Source: Arcticibacter tournemirensis (GTDB lineage: Bacteria > Bacteroidota > Bacteroidia > Sphingobacteriales > Sphingobacteriaceae). From it: a stretch of DNA of 64,000 nucleotides. The translations under genes and the position numbers were made by a program. Of the stretch, positions 35,208 to 44,682 are shown in pieces. The stretch's first letter is position 1. Each line of letters starts with the position of its first letter. Below the pieces are notes generated by a model. The model did no database searches. It was not told the origin of the DNA and saw only the letters and a program-made list of their open reading frames with translations. The stretch lies in contig NZ_VFPL01000001.1 in assembly GCF_006716645.1 (NCBI RefSeq), positions 682,001-746,000 of the forward strand. Direction: 5' to 3'.

Positions 35208-36365
35208 ATGATGATCAGGAAGTTGTTTTATGCCTTAGCGGCGCTGATAGCCTTAATTTTATTGCTGTCAACGGGCGTATTGGCGCAGTCCGGATCAGTT
35301 GCCCGGGAAGACGCCGTTGTTCAGGCGGGGGTGCCTTTTCTTTTGACAGGTCCTGACGCCCGCTCTGGAGGGATGGGTGATGTTGGCGCGGCAACGACCC
35401 CTGATATCAATGCGATACACTGGAATCCTTCAAAACTTGCTTTTTTAAGGGATAGTGCAGGGGTGTCTATATCATACAGCCCCTGGCTCTCGCAATTAAT
35501 ATCGGATATGTATCTGGCATATGTGAACGGCTATTATCGCCTGGATGACCGGAATGTTTTAGGTATATCGTTAAGGTACTTTTCTGCGGGCAACCTTGAG
35601 CAGAGAGTTGGCCCGGATGATAGTCCTACTGTTTTCAATCCTAATGAGTTCGCTATAGACGGAACCTTTTCGAGACGGTTTGGAGAAGTATTTTCTCTCG
35701 GGACGAGCATACGGTTTATACGTTCGAACCTGTCCGACGGACAAATTACCCAGGGGCAGTACGCAAAACCAGGGACAGCTATTGCCGCGGATGTGTCTGG
35801 CTATTACAATAAGGAAACAGTATTCTTCGGGAAGGACGGCTTGCTTGCTTTTGGCGCAGTCATTTCTAATATTGGGAATAAGATAAGCTATACCGATGGA
35901 GGAAGTAAATTGTTCTTGCCAACTAACCTGCGGTTAGGAGCGGCAGCCACCGTTTTTGAGTCCAGGAACGAATTTACCCTTGCGTTCGATATAAATAAGT
36001 TACTGGTTCCATCTCCCCCTGAAAGAGATGCTGAAGGAAACATACTCAGGGGATACAATCCTGATAAGTCGGTTCCATCAGCAATATTTGGGTCTTTTAC
36101 GGATGCTCCCGGAGGCTTTTCGGAAGAACTTAAGGAAATAGCTTTTTCATTAGGAGGCGAGTACGTATACAACAAGCAAATAGCGCTCAGAGCGGGGTAC
36201 TTTTATGAGAATCCGGATAAAGGTAACAGGAGATATCTTACCTTAGGGGCCGGATTCAGGTATGGACAATTTAATCTTGATTTTTCATATCTGCCCGGTA
36301 GCCAGCAGAAAAGCCCTTTGGCTAATACGCTGCGTTTTTCACTTGCATTCAATATTAAGAAATGA
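35208..36365 (+). CDS. porV: T9SS outer-membrane protein PorV (LptO)
   Basis: Beta-barrel shuttle of the type IX secretion system that carries cargo from the translocon to the PorU sortase. The 385-aa protein has a signal peptide (cleavage near LAQSG, residue 27), the family opener AGVPFLLTGPDARSGGMGDVGAA (given here in part: FLLTGPDARSGGMGD near 47-61) and a C-terminal barrel ending in FSLAFNIKK. porU, which usually accompanies porV and gldJ, is not beside it. The ispF start overlaps the stop. Confidence 0.9.
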   Translation: MMIRKLFYALAALIALILLLSTGVLAQSGSVAREDAVVQAGVPFLLTGPDARSGGMGDVGAATTPDINAIHWNPSKLAFLRDSAGVSISYSPWLSQLISDMYLAYVNGYYRLDDRNVLGISLRYFSAGNLEQRVGPDDSPTVFNPNEFAIDGTFSRRFGEVFSLGTSIRFIRSNLSDGQITQGQYAKPGTAIAADVSGYYNKETVFFGKDGLLAFGAVISNIGNKISYTDGGSKLFLPTNLRLGAAATVFESRNEFTLAFDINKLLVPSPPERDAEGNILRGYNPDKSVPSAIFGSFTDAPGGFSEELKEIAFSLGGEYVYNKQIALRAGYFYENPDKGNRRYLTLGAGFRYGQFNLDFSYLPGSQQKSPLANTLRFSLAFNIKK

Positions 36366-36853
36366 AGATTAGAGTAGGATTTGGATTTGATGTTCATGAA
36401 CTAAGGGAGGGACATCCTTTTGTACTTGGCGGCGTAACGCTTGACCATCATTCAGGCGCTTTTGGACATTCGGATGCTGATGTCTTGCTGCACGCCATCT
36501 GCGATGCTGTTCTTGGTGCAGCGAACTTAGGAGATATAGGTTTTCATTTTTCAAACAAAGATGATCGATGGAAAGGGGTTAGTAGCCTCACTCTTTTGAA
36601 AAAATGTATGACTCTTCTTAAAGAGAAGGGATGGCAGGTTGGGAACGTGGACGCCATGATCTGTCTTGAGGCCCCGAAAATCAATCCACATGCACCGCAA
36701 ATGAAAAGAAATATCGCGGAGGTAATGCAACTTTCAGAAGAAGACATCTCAATTAAGGCGACAACAAATGAAAAACTGGGCTTTATAGGAAGAGAAGAGG
36801 GCGTTGTAGCTTACGCGGTATGCTTGATAGAGAAGATTGAATCCCAGGGCTAA
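36362..36853 (+). CDS. ispF: 2-C-methyl-D-erythritol 2,4-cyclodiphosphate synthase
   Basis: Enzyme of the MEP pathway for isoprenoid precursors. The 163-aa protein carries metal ligands D10 and H12 (GFDVHEL) and H44 (HSDADVLLHAI) and the C-terminal GFIGREEG. ATG overlaps the porV stop by four bases, implying co-translation despite unrelated functions. Its 3' end overlaps the opposite-strand Cys-rich peptide gene by four bases. Confidence 0.95.
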   Translation: MKIRVGFGFDVHELREGHPFVLGGVTLDHHSGAFGHSDADVLLHAICDAVLGAANLGDIGFHFSNKDDRWKGVSSLTLLKKCMTLLKEKGWQVGNVDAMICLEAPKINPHAPQMKRNIAEVMQLSEEDISIKATTNEKLGFIGREEGVVAYAVCLIEKIESQG

Positions 36854-37017
36854 AGGAGATCCTTTTTCTTTTGAGGATCTACATTGGAAAAATCGACACC
36901 GCATTGGTTACAATGTCCGCATCCCTTTTTACTATTAAGATTTCTATAAATCATTCTGCCAATGTAAAATAGGGCTATCAGGAATAGACAAATCACTATT
37001 ATTTCCTGTACTCTCAT
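36850..37017 (-). CDS. FeoB-associated-like Cys-rich membrane peptide
   Basis: A 55-aa peptide from the ATG at 37017 (or 56 aa from 37020): one membrane span (about 5-22) followed by a basic linker and CGHCNQCGVDFS near the C terminus. This layout resembles the small FeoB-associated Cys-rich proteins, though no feoA or feoB is here. A perfect -7 box ends two bases before the ATG pair, suggesting a leaderless mRNA. A longer frame to 37074 was rejected because it runs through that box. Confidence 0.65.
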   Translation of the reverse strand: MRVQEIIVICLFLIALFYIGRMIYRNLNSKKGCGHCNQCGVDFSNVDPQKKKDLL

Positions 37018-37021
37018 CATA

Positions 37022-37029
37022 CAAAAGTA
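37022..37029 (-). promoter_or_regulatory. -7 box for Cys-rich peptide gene
   Basis: TACTTTTG on the minus strand matches TAnnTTTG fully and ends one base before ATGATG. Transcription would start at or beside the start codon. Confidence 0.5.
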
Positions 37030-37101
37030 AACTAATCTTAATATCTGATTGTCATGAGATTTTAACGATTGCAAACCCTCTGAAATGCGGATTTAAAACC
37101 T

Positions 37102-37109
37102 TACCTTTG
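37102..37109 (+). promoter_or_regulatory. typA promoter -7 box
   Basis: TACCTTTG is a full TAnnTTTG match, 26 bases before the typA start. TCTG 19 bases upstream is a possible weak -33 element. Confidence 0.6.
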
Positions 37110-37135
37110 CCAAAATTTTTTGAAAGCATTTTTTC

Positions 37136-38941
37136 ATGCAGAATATTAGAAATATTGCAATTATTGCACACGTTGACCACGGCAAAACTACGTTGGTAGA
37201 CAAGATTTTACACTCGTGTCAGTTATTCAGGGATAATCAGGAGACAGGAGAACTGATATTAGATAATAATGACCTCGAGCGTGAGCGCGGGATCACCATT
37301 GTGTCTAAAAACGTGTCAGTAAACTACAAGGGGGTTAAGATTAATATCATTGATACTCCGGGGCACGCCGATTTCGGGGGTGAAGTAGAACGTGTACTAA
37401 AGATGGCTGATGGAGTATTACTGCTGGTTGATGCTTTCGAAGGGGCTATGCCGCAAACACGTTTTGTAACACAAAAGGCTCTTGCATTAGGACTAAAACC
37501 TATTGTAGTGATCAATAAAGTTGACAAAGAGAATTGCCGGCCCGAAGAAGTACATGAGTCTATTTTTGAGCTTTTCTTTAATCTTGAAGCAACAGAAGAT
37601 CAGCTAGACTTTCCGGTTATTTACGGATCTTCAAAGCAAGGTTGGATGAGTACTGACTGGAATAAGCCTACAGAGGATATTTTTCCTCTTCTCGATGCGA
37701 TTCTGGAACATATTCCTTCCGCTCCGGTTTCTGAAGGAACGCTGCAAATGCAGATTACCTCTTTAGATTATTCGTCCTTCGTTGGTCGTATTGCGGTAGG
37801 CCGCGTTGCCAGAGGCGTGATCAAAGAAAACATGCCGGTGTCACTTGTAAAACGTGACGGCCGGATTCAGAAGTCCCGTATTAAGGAGCTTTATACATTT
37901 GAAGGACTCGGTAAAATTAAAGCCCAGGAAGTGAAGTCGGGCGATATATGTGCTGTAGTAGGTATTGAAGGTTTTGAAATTGGTGATACTATTGCTGATT
38001 TTGAAAAACCGGAACAATTGGAGGTGATTCACATCGATGAGCCGACAATGAATATGTTGTTCACAATAAACACCTCTCCTTTCTTTGGAAAAGAGGGTAA
38101 ATTTGTTACTTCACGCCATCTTCGTGATCGCCTTTATAAGGAAATGGAGAAGAACCTGGCACTAAAGGTGGTTGAAACGGAGTCTCCTGATTCATATCTT
38201 GTATACGGAAGAGGAATTCTTCACCTGTCGGTTTTAATAGAAACGATGCGTCGTGAGGGTTATGAAATACAGGTAGGACAGCCGCAAGTAATTATTAAAG
38301 AGGTTGACGGAGTGAAATGCGAGCCGGTAGAAACCTTAATAGTTGATGTTCCCGGAGAGGTGGCAGGCAAGGTGATTGAACTCGTAACGCAGAAAAAAGG
38401 CGAGTTGCTTGTAATGGAACCAAAAGGCGATTTACAGCATCTTGAATTTGAGATTCCTGCAAGAGGTATCATCGGTCTGAGGAATAATGTATTAACTGCT
38501 ACAGCAGGAGAAGCTATAATGGCTCACCGCTTTAAAGCCTACGAACCCTGGAAAGGAACTATTCCTGGCAGGTTAAATGGAGTGCTTGTTTCGATGGAAA
38601 AAGGTCAGACTACGGCCTACTCTATTGACAAACTTCAGGATAGAGGCCGTTTCTTTGTGGATCCCGGTGTGGATGTATATGAGGGCCAGATAGTGGGTGA
38701 ACATATACGCGATAATGATCTTGTTGTGAATATTGTAAAAGGAAAGCAGCTAACAAATATGCGCGCGTCTGGAAGTGACGATAATGTTCGTATCGCTCCT
38801 GCAATAAAGTTCTCTCTTGAGGAAGCTATGGAATACATTCAGAACGACGAGTATATCGAAGTAACTCCAAAGAGCATGCGGTTGCGTAAAATCTATCTTA
38901 CCGAGAATGAACGTAAGGTGAACGCTAAGAAGTTTGCATAG
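37136..38941 (+). CDS. typA: translational GTPase TypA/BipA
   Basis: Ribosome-associated GTPase involved in stress and low-temperature ribosome assembly. The 601-aa protein has GTPase motifs [10 protein letters not shown] (near 10-19), [10 protein letters not shown] (near 73-82) and NKVDKEN (near 128), EF-Tu-like domain 2 (about 205-290), EF-G-like domain and the BipA C-terminal domain (about 400-600). A strong terminator follows. It is its own transcription unit. Confidence 0.96.
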   Translation: MQNIRNIAIIAHVDHGKTTLVDKILHSCQLFRDNQETGELILDNNDLERERGITIVSKNVSVNYKGVKINIIDTPGHADFGGEVERVLKMADGVLLLVDAFEGAMPQTRFVTQKALALGLKPIVVINKVDKENCRPEEVHESIFELFFNLEATEDQLDFPVIYGSSKQGWMSTDWNKPTEDIFPLLDAILEHIPSAPVSEGTLQMQITSLDYSSFVGRIAVGRVARGVIKENMPVSLVKRDGRIQKSRIKELYTFEGLGKIKAQEVKSGDICAVVGIEGFEIGDTIADFEKPEQLEVIHIDEPTMNMLFTINTSPFFGKEGKFVTSRHLRDRLYKEMEKNLALKVVETESPDSYLVYGRGILHLSVLIETMRREGYEIQVGQPQVIIKEVDGVKCEPVETLIVDVPGEVAGKVIELVTQKKGELLVMEPKGDLQHLEFEIPARGIIGLRNNVLTATAGEAIMAHRFKAYEPWKGTIPGRLNGVLVSMEKGQTTAYSIDKLQDRGRFFVDPGVDVYEGQIVGEHIRDNDLVVNIVKGKQLTNMRASGSDDNVRIAPAIKFSLEEAMEYIQNDEYIEVTPKSMRLRKIYLTENERKVNAKKFA

Positions 38942-38978
38942 GTAAATAGAATCCTTGCAACTATAATAAGATTATTGT

Positions 38979-39008
38979 GCCCGCTGATACTTTCAGCGGG
39001 CTTTTTTA
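38979..39008 (+). terminator. typA terminator
   Basis: GCCCGCTGA (38979-38987) pairs with TCAGCGGGC (38993-39001), five-base loop, followed by a T-run. Strong intrinsic terminator. Confidence 0.92.
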
Positions 39009-39165
39009 TTAAAGGTTGTTTATCTAAAGGACACTGGGTTGTCATGTCTTTTTGTTATTCTCCACATTCATCGGCATCGGTGTTTTCGTTTTTGGGGACA
39101 TGCGCATCAAAGAAATTGAGCATCTTTATTACTTTCTCAACTCAAAAGATTATACATTTATCCAT

Positions 39166-40056
39166 ATGAATATTATCGATAAGCTAGCATACAAGATTAG
39201 GAGCCGTTTTAGCACATATATATCCAGGACCAAGAATGAAAGCCGGCGACGTAAAATATTGAGGTATTTTCGGGAGAATAATCCGACTGACCCTGAAATA
39301 AAGGGCATTATTGATTTTTTAAAAAGAAACCCCCTGGGTGTATTTCTAAATTCATTTAAAAATAAATATCAGCCAAAAGATGTCAAGGTCTTTAAAGATA
39401 CATCCAACGATCTTTTTTGGGTAGATCATTACGGTAAGAGACTTTATTTTAAACGATCGTACAATATCACAACCATAAGACTATTATATAATGGTCTGCT
39501 CACCGAACAGGATCCTGAATCTCCTCATTGCTATGTGAATGAAGATTTTAATATAAAGCAAGGTGATGTTTTGTTGGATATCGGATCAGCCGAGGGGATA
39601 TTTACTCTATCGAATATAGAACAACTTAAGAAAGCCATTCTGTTCGAACGCGATCCCGAATGGATTGAAGCTCTTGAAGCTACTTTTGCTCCCTGGAAGG
39701 AAAAAGTGGAGATTATATCAAAGTTTGTATCAGATACAGATGACTTAGACAATGTCAGCATTGATACTTTTTTATCTGAGAAACAGTTTGATGTTAATTT
39801 TGTAAAAATAGACGTAGAAGGAGCTGAAGAACGTGTGCTAAATGGCATGCGTGTTACTATAGGAAAATGCCGTCCTCAAATTGCTTTGTGTACGTACCAT
39901 AAACAGCATGATTTTGAGAAATTCAATAAGTACCTTACACAACTTGGATATAAAATTAGTTCCACCAAGGGCTATATGTTCTTCCTTAGCAACGATGAAG
40001 TGCTTTCTCCTCCATTTTTCAGGCGGGGTTTGATAAGAGCTGTGCCTAACTACTAG
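39166..40056 (+). CDS. FkbM-family methyltransferase
   Basis: A SAM-dependent methyltransferase of the FkbM (Methyltransf_21) family, about 296 aa. The SAM-binding region reads VLLDIGSAEGIFTLS and the second motif VNFVKIDVEGAEERVLNGM. FkbM proteins often methylate sugar hydroxyls; the neighbouring flippase and glycosyltransferases suggest glycan O-methylation. I prefer the ATG at 39166 (MNIIDKLAYKI); an upstream ATG at 39052 adds 38 residues without family support. Confidence 0.85.
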   Translation: MNIIDKLAYKIRSRFSTYISRTKNESRRRKILRYFRENNPTDPEIKGIIDFLKRNPLGVFLNSFKNKYQPKDVKVFKDTSNDLFWVDHYGKRLYFKRSYNITTIRLLYNGLLTEQDPESPHCYVNEDFNIKQGDVLLDIGSAEGIFTLSNIEQLKKAILFERDPEWIEALEATFAPWKEKVEIISKFVSDTDDLDNVSIDTFLSEKQFDVNFVKIDVEGAEERVLNGMRVTIGKCRPQIALCTYHKQHDFEKFNKYLTQLGYKISSTKGYMFFLSNDEVLSPPFFRRGLIRAVPNY

Positions 40057-40064
40057 GATCGGTA

Positions 40065-41549
40065 TTATTGTCTATTTGATTTAAATCGGGATAAAGCTTC
40101 TTTTATTAGGGCATTAATATCTTCCGAAAGTCGGAGGTAATAAACCGCTCCGCCGAAAAGTATAGTTATTAATATAGAGCGTGTAAAGCCGTCAACAATG
40201 AAGTTAGGCATAACAGGGATGAAGTTAACCACATAATAAGACGCTATGCCAATAAGAATTGCTACCGGAGTTTTAACTGTGAAAGGTTGAAGTTTAAAAA
40301 CAAAAAGTATAAACAGATACCTTGACAGATTAAAAATTGCATATGTTAAAGCCGATGCAATAGCAGCACCGGTGATCCCGAAAATGGGAATAAAAATCAT
40401 ATTGGCTCCAATAGTTACTCCAGCCAGAACAAGATAGAAGAAAGAATCCAGCTTGTAATACCTTGAAGTTGAAAGTATCACTCCATTGACTCCTGTCGCA
40501 GAATCAATAAGATTACCCAAGCCAATAAAAAAAATCACATATCTTCCTTCGGCATATTCTGGCGGTAGTACTTTATAAATGTTGTCGATGTTTATCCAGA
40601 TAAGCATGAAGAGAAATAGAGAGCTAATGATCTGATTTATACAGCTTTTCTTGTAAATGGACAGAATACTGTCCAGATTGTTATCTTTCCAAGCCTCCGA
40701 AATAACTGTATATGCAATGCTGTATAAGGACCGCGCGGGTAACGTAATTATGATTGCAAAATTGAATGCTATCTGATAGACGCCAGTAGAATTAAGCCCA
40801 TGAGATTCCGTTACCATAAACTTGTCGACATTCTGGATAATGTACGGTGCCGAGCCTGTTAGTATTCCAAATACACAGAGGTGAACTAACTGAGATTTAA
40901 TCGGTCTTTTAAGAAAATGAAAGTTGGGTCTAATAACCAGTTGCTTTCTGCTATAGAGGCGATACGCTATGATAGTTGTTGGTATGATATTAGCAATCAG
41001 CCAAATCCACATAAATTGGTTGAAATCTAAAAGCTTAAAAGAGGCAACTAGTAGTGTCACCAGGATAAATATACGCTTGGTGAATTCATTGAGCACCCTT
41101 CCGGTCGTAGTGTCATACAGCATTCGGGCATAGAGATCAAAGACGTTAAAAAAGAGGGTGAAAAAAGTGAGTGGTATTAAACACCAATAATAATCCTTGA
41201 AAAGCTCATTCTCAGAACCTTTCTGACTTACCACCTGGTCTTTGATAAGGAAAGCTACGATACAAAATAAAATAAAGCCAACAAATGCAACAGCACACGC
41301 TAAAAATAAGTAGCCATTGTGATTTTCCTTTTCGTTCCTGAAAAAAGGAAATATACGTGCTGTAGCATTGAAGCCCAGTATCGAGAACTGCGCTGTCATA
41401 ATAGAGAAGGAAGAAAGAATGCCCGTTAACCCAACTTGCTCAGGGGTAAGAACATGGGGCATTATCAGGAAGGTTGTAAAAAAGCCGATGAATACGCCCA
41501 GGTAAGAATAGACGGACCCCTTTACCGTTTGCTGTTGTATAATTCCCAT
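40065..41549 (-). CDS. polysaccharide flippase, Wzx-like
   Basis: A 494-aa membrane protein of the MVF/oligosaccharide-flippase superfamily (Polysacc_synt type) with about 12-14 spans. It presumably flips lipid-linked repeat units of the surface glycan assembled by the adjoining glycosyltransferases. The N terminus MGIIQQQTVKGSVYSYLGVFIGF and TPVAILIGIASYYVVNFI-like C-terminal spans fit the family (only short excerpts meant as pointers). Encoded opposite to the flanking transferase genes. Confidence 0.87.
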   Translation of the reverse strand: MGIIQQQTVKGSVYSYLGVFIGFFTTFLIMPHVLTPEQVGLTGILSSFSIMTAQFSILGFNATARIFPFFRNEKENHNGYLFLACAVAFVGFILFCIVAFLIKDQVVSQKGSENELFKDYYWCLIPLTFFTLFFNVFDLYARMLYDTTTGRVLNEFTKRIFILVTLLVASFKLLDFNQFMWIWLIANIIPTTIIAYRLYSRKQLVIRPNFHFLKRPIKSQLVHLCVFGILTGSAPYIIQNVDKFMVTESHGLNSTGVYQIAFNFAIIITLPARSLYSIAYTVISEAWKDNNLDSILSIYKKSCINQIISSLFLFMLIWINIDNIYKVLPPEYAEGRYVIFFIGLGNLIDSATGVNGVILSTSRYYKLDSFFYLVLAGVTIGANMIFIPIFGITGAAIASALTYAIFNLSRYLFILFVFKLQPFTVKTPVAILIGIASYYVVNFIPVMPNFIVDGFTRSILITILFGGAVYYLRLSEDINALIKEALSRFKSNRQ

Positions 41550-41669
41550 TAGAAATAAAGTTCGCTTTTATACTTATTAATTAAGTGATATTCCAATATT
41601 TGAATGAATAGAAAAGCAACTGTCATATTGTGAAATCTGAATATCTATTGTAAACTTGTGCAGAATAAG

Positions 41670-42686
41670 ATGGCAAAGATAGCATATAATATTTGTGTGG
41701 TTACTGTTACATATGGCGATCGGTGGGAGTTTTTAGAACAAGTGATCAAAGAGGTTTTAACACTAGATAGAGTAGCCAATCTTATTGTTGTTGATAATGC
41801 ATCTGCTTACAATGTAGAGGCTAAGTGTAGGGAAATGAGGGATGCCAGAATTAAAGTTATTACCCAACAACAGAATAAAGGTTCAGCTGGCGGGTACAAA
41901 ATTGGATTGGAATATTTTGAAAATCAAACCCAGGCAGATTTTGTGTGGCTCTTAGATGACGATAATCTTCCGAATGAGGATGCCTTAACGAAACTGATGG
42001 ATGAATGGCATAGTATTTCAGGTGAGGAAGATACGATAGCCTTGTTTTCTTTGCGGACCGATCGAAAGCAACATATTAATATTGCCCGCGGCGTTGATTC
42101 CAGACGTTACTACCTTATTCCTAACGGATTCATGGGTTTTAATTTGTTTAGGATACCTTTAAATCAATTCCTGAAAATTAGAGACAAGTTTATTCGATTA
42201 AAGCCCTTTAAAAGGAAAGCTATAATGCCATATGTTCCTTACGGTGGATTGTTTTTTCATAAGAAAATGATTTCGAAAATTGGATATCCCAATGAACGCT
42301 TTTTTTTATACGCTGATGATTCTGAATATACTTACAGAATCACGGAGCGGGGCGGTACGATTTGGCTTATTCCGGGGAGTAAGATCACGGATATCGACAG
42401 ATCAATTGGAACTAAATACAAGCATAGGTTTTGGAAGTCAATTTTTCTCGATTTATGGAGCTTCCGTACTTATTATCAGGTTAGGAACAGTGTATTCTTT
42501 TACTCAAGAATTACTGTAAGCAATAAAATTACTTACAATATAAATAAATGCCTGTACTTATATATACAATATCTTATAAGCCTTCTATCCTCAAAACAGG
42601 AAAACTATAAAAAACTCTTGAAAGCTGTTAATGATGGATTGTCTGGCAACTTAGGTTTGGCAGATCCTGAAGATCTTAAATCGTGA
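41670..42686 (+). CDS. glycosyltransferase family 2
   Basis: A 338-aa GT-A fold glycosyltransferase, likely adding a sugar to the surface glycan. The nucleotide-sugar region shows LIVVDNASAYN and FVWLLDDDNLP (the DxD-like motif). It resembles rhamnosyl- or galactofuranosyl-transferases of the GT2 group, including GlfT-like proteins. I chose ATG at 41670; a GTG at 41658 adds four residues. Donor and acceptor unknown. Confidence 0.85.
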   Translation: MAKIAYNICVVTVTYGDRWEFLEQVIKEVLTLDRVANLIVVDNASAYNVEAKCREMRDARIKVITQQQNKGSAGGYKIGLEYFENQTQADFVWLLDDDNLPNEDALTKLMDEWHSISGEEDTIALFSLRTDRKQHINIARGVDSRRYYLIPNGFMGFNLFRIPLNQFLKIRDKFIRLKPFKRKAIMPYVPYGGLFFHKKMISKIGYPNERFFLYADDSEYTYRITERGGTIWLIPGSKITDIDRSIGTKYKHRFWKSIFLDLWSFRTYYQVRNSVFFYSRITVSNKITYNINKCLYLYIQYLISLLSSKQENYKKLLKAVNDGLSGNLGLADPEDLKS

Positions 42687-42750
42687 AACCGGTTTCTCCC
42701 TTTGGTTATCAGTTTGTAATAGGATGGCTGTATTCGCTATCGTTCTATAC

Positions 42751-43524
42751 TTATTTCCAGATGAATCCGCCCAACCTAAAAAAACGCAGAACCTTATTTA
42801 TCACAGTGAGTGATTCCTTTTCCAGCCTATCGCCAAGTTTTTGAAATTTGTTTTTCCTGACTGGATTCTGAAAAGACGGAGTGCCTGTCTTTTCGTCAAA
42901 AGGGGCAGATCTTGTTTTTTTCTCTACTACGACTATGCTATCGTAATAATGAATAGAATGAACTGAACGGGTGAACTCATTTATCTTGAGAGAGCGTTGC
43001 TCAGAGTGATAGGCGTTTAAGGAATCTATGAAGTTCTTACTATATTCTATGAACGTACCTCGTCTTTTATGTCCACCGCCATGACTTAACCAGTAAGAAG
43101 TATGAAGGTCCTCACATAAGTAAAGTCCATTTTCGCTGATGGCAGAGAAAAGTTCTTCGTAGCTAATAATCTGTTGTCTCATGGTATGGCCCCCGTCATC
43201 AATAAGAATATCTATTGGAGGTAACTGCTCTTTTACGGTCCTCAAGAACTTCCGGTCGGATTGCGAGCCTATAAATATTTTGATATTTTCTTCTTCTAAT
43301 TCTTTACATTTTGGATTAATGTCAATGCCATATATTTTTGCATTGGGGCCAAAATAATTCTTCCACATCTGAAGGCTTCCTCCCTGAGAAACTCCAATTT
43401 CAAGAATTACTACTTCTTTGTCCTTAAATCTGTTAAAATGCTTCTCGTAAATGTCAAAGTAATGATTCCATTTATGAATTAACCGCTGATCGTTTTTCCT
43501 GAAATATTCTTCAATAGCATTCAT
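42751..43524 (-). CDS. class I SAM methyltransferase, MycE/sugar-type
   Basis: A 257-aa methyltransferase with the SAM-binding motif VVILEIGVSQGGSLQMW (near 39-55), acidic loop YGIDINPKC and metal/substrate motif DILIDDGGHTM. The pattern resembles sugar O-methyltransferases of the MycE/TylF type found in polysaccharide clusters. The C-terminal 40 residues are basic and family-poor. A full-match promoter box lies in the upstream gap but about 190 bases away. Confidence 0.8.
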   Translation of the reverse strand: MNAIEEYFRKNDQRLIHKWNHYFDIYEKHFNRFKDKEVVILEIGVSQGGSLQMWKNYFGPNAKIYGIDINPKCKELEEENIKIFIGSQSDRKFLRTVKEQLPPIDILIDDGGHTMRQQIISYEELFSAISENGLYLCEDLHTSYWLSHGGGHKRRGTFIEYSKNFIDSLNAYHSEQRSLKINEFTRSVHSIHYYDSIVVVEKKTRSAPFDEKTGTPSFQNPVRKNKFQKLGDRLEKESLTVINKVLRFFRLGGFIWK

Positions 43525-43661
43525 TATAACCTATAAGCTTTTTTTTTTAGTAAATTAACTGTTAAAAAATAAATTATCAAAATAAGTAGATAACGCACAC
43601 GGTGTAGCAGCATGGACAAGTATTATTTGGAATAATCAAACCATAAATCAGTTACATTAGT

Positions 43662-43669
43662 TAGATTTG
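43662..43669 (+). promoter_or_regulatory. -7 box for glycosyltransferase at 43729
   Basis: TAGATTTG is a full TAnnTTTG match in the divergent gap, 59 bases before the plus-strand transferase start. Confidence 0.45.
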
Positions 43670-43716
43670 GACCGTAAAGCAGACAAGATGTTGCTTCTAT
43701 AAAAAGTGTAATTATT

Positions 43717-43724
43717 CAAAAATA
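43717..43724 (-). promoter_or_regulatory. possible -7 box for methyltransferase at 43524
   Basis: TATTTTTG on the minus strand matches TAnnTTTG fully, but it lies about 190 bases from the methyltransferase start and in AT-rich DNA where chance matches are likely. Confidence 0.25.
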
Positions 43725-43728
43725 ACAC

Positions 43729-44658
43729 ATGCAGAATTTCGCCCCTATCGCGTTATTTGTTTACAACCGGCCCGATCATGCCAGACGGACGTTGGCCTCT
43801 CTTCAGAAAAACCTTCTTGCCGACGAGTCGCGACTATTTATATTTTCTGATGGAGCCAGACAGGGACAGGAAGAAAATGTAAGAGCAGTGCGTGAGCTTA
43901 TTAGAAATGCAGAAGGCTTTAAATCTGTCGAAGTTATCGAACGGGAGCATAATTACGGTCTCGCTAATTCCGTTATTGATGGGGTTAGTCGTCTTACCCG
44001 TGAATATGGAAAGGTGATTGTCATTGAGGATGACGTCATCTCGTCACCATATATGCTGGAGTTTTTTAACGATGGATTGCAGCGGTACGAACGACAGGAA
44101 AAGGTCATGCATATTACGGCATTCATGTATCCAATCAAGACGAATGATCTTCCCGAGAGTTTTTTCCTTCGGATAGCCAGCAGTCAGGCCTGGGCTACGT
44201 GGGACAGGGCATGGAAGTATTTTGAGCCTGATATCGATAAGTTGATGAGCAGTTTTACTCCTCAAACAAAATTTCAGTTTGAAGTTGAAGGAGCTATGAA
44301 TTTCTGGAAGCATTTAAGAGAGTTTAAAGCAGGGAAAAACAATTCATGGGCAATCAGATGGTATGCCTCCGTATTTTTACAGAACGGGTTATCACTGAAC
44401 CCAGCGGTATCAATGATTGATAATATTGGTCATGACGGATCGGGAGTGCATTCAGGTGTTAGTACGATTTACAAGGGCAATATTAACAAAACCCGTGTTA
44501 CCCAGTTTCCAGTTGAGTTGAAGGAGGATAAGAATGCTTTAATTGCAGTTAAAGACTTTTTGAAACATCGGAAAGGTTCATTAATGCGCCGGGGAGTTCG
44601 TTATATAAATAACATACTAGTGAGACTGCAAAAGGGAACTTTATTTCAAAAAACCTAA
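43729..44658 (+). CDS. glycosyltransferase, GNT-I/GT2-like
   Basis: A 309-aa GT-A-like glycosyltransferase. IALFVYNRPDHARRTLASL opens the domain, VIVIEDDVISSPYMLEFF (near 96-113) carries the DxD-like motif, and SSQAWATWDRAWKYFEPD is the later signature typical of the GNT-I-like/HlpA-annotated bacterial group. It starts a plus-strand run of three transferase genes reaching 46697. Confidence 0.82.
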   Translation: MQNFAPIALFVYNRPDHARRTLASLQKNLLADESRLFIFSDGARQGQEENVRAVRELIRNAEGFKSVEVIEREHNYGLANSVIDGVSRLTREYGKVIVIEDDVISSPYMLEFFNDGLQRYERQEKVMHITAFMYPIKTNDLPESFFLRIASSQAWATWDRAWKYFEPDIDKLMSSFTPQTKFQFEVEGAMNFWKHLREFKAGKNNSWAIRWYASVFLQNGLSLNPAVSMIDNIGHDGSGVHSGVSTIYKGNINKTRVTQFPVELKEDKNALIAVKDFLKHRKGSLMRRGVRYINNILVRLQKGTLFQKT

Positions 44659-44682
44659 GAATCAATAAAAACAGCGTAAGGG

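Noticed and set aside
39052-39165. Longer start for the FkbM methyltransferase
   Set aside because: The extra 38 residues have no family similarity that I can see; ATG at 39166 fits better, but this is not certain.
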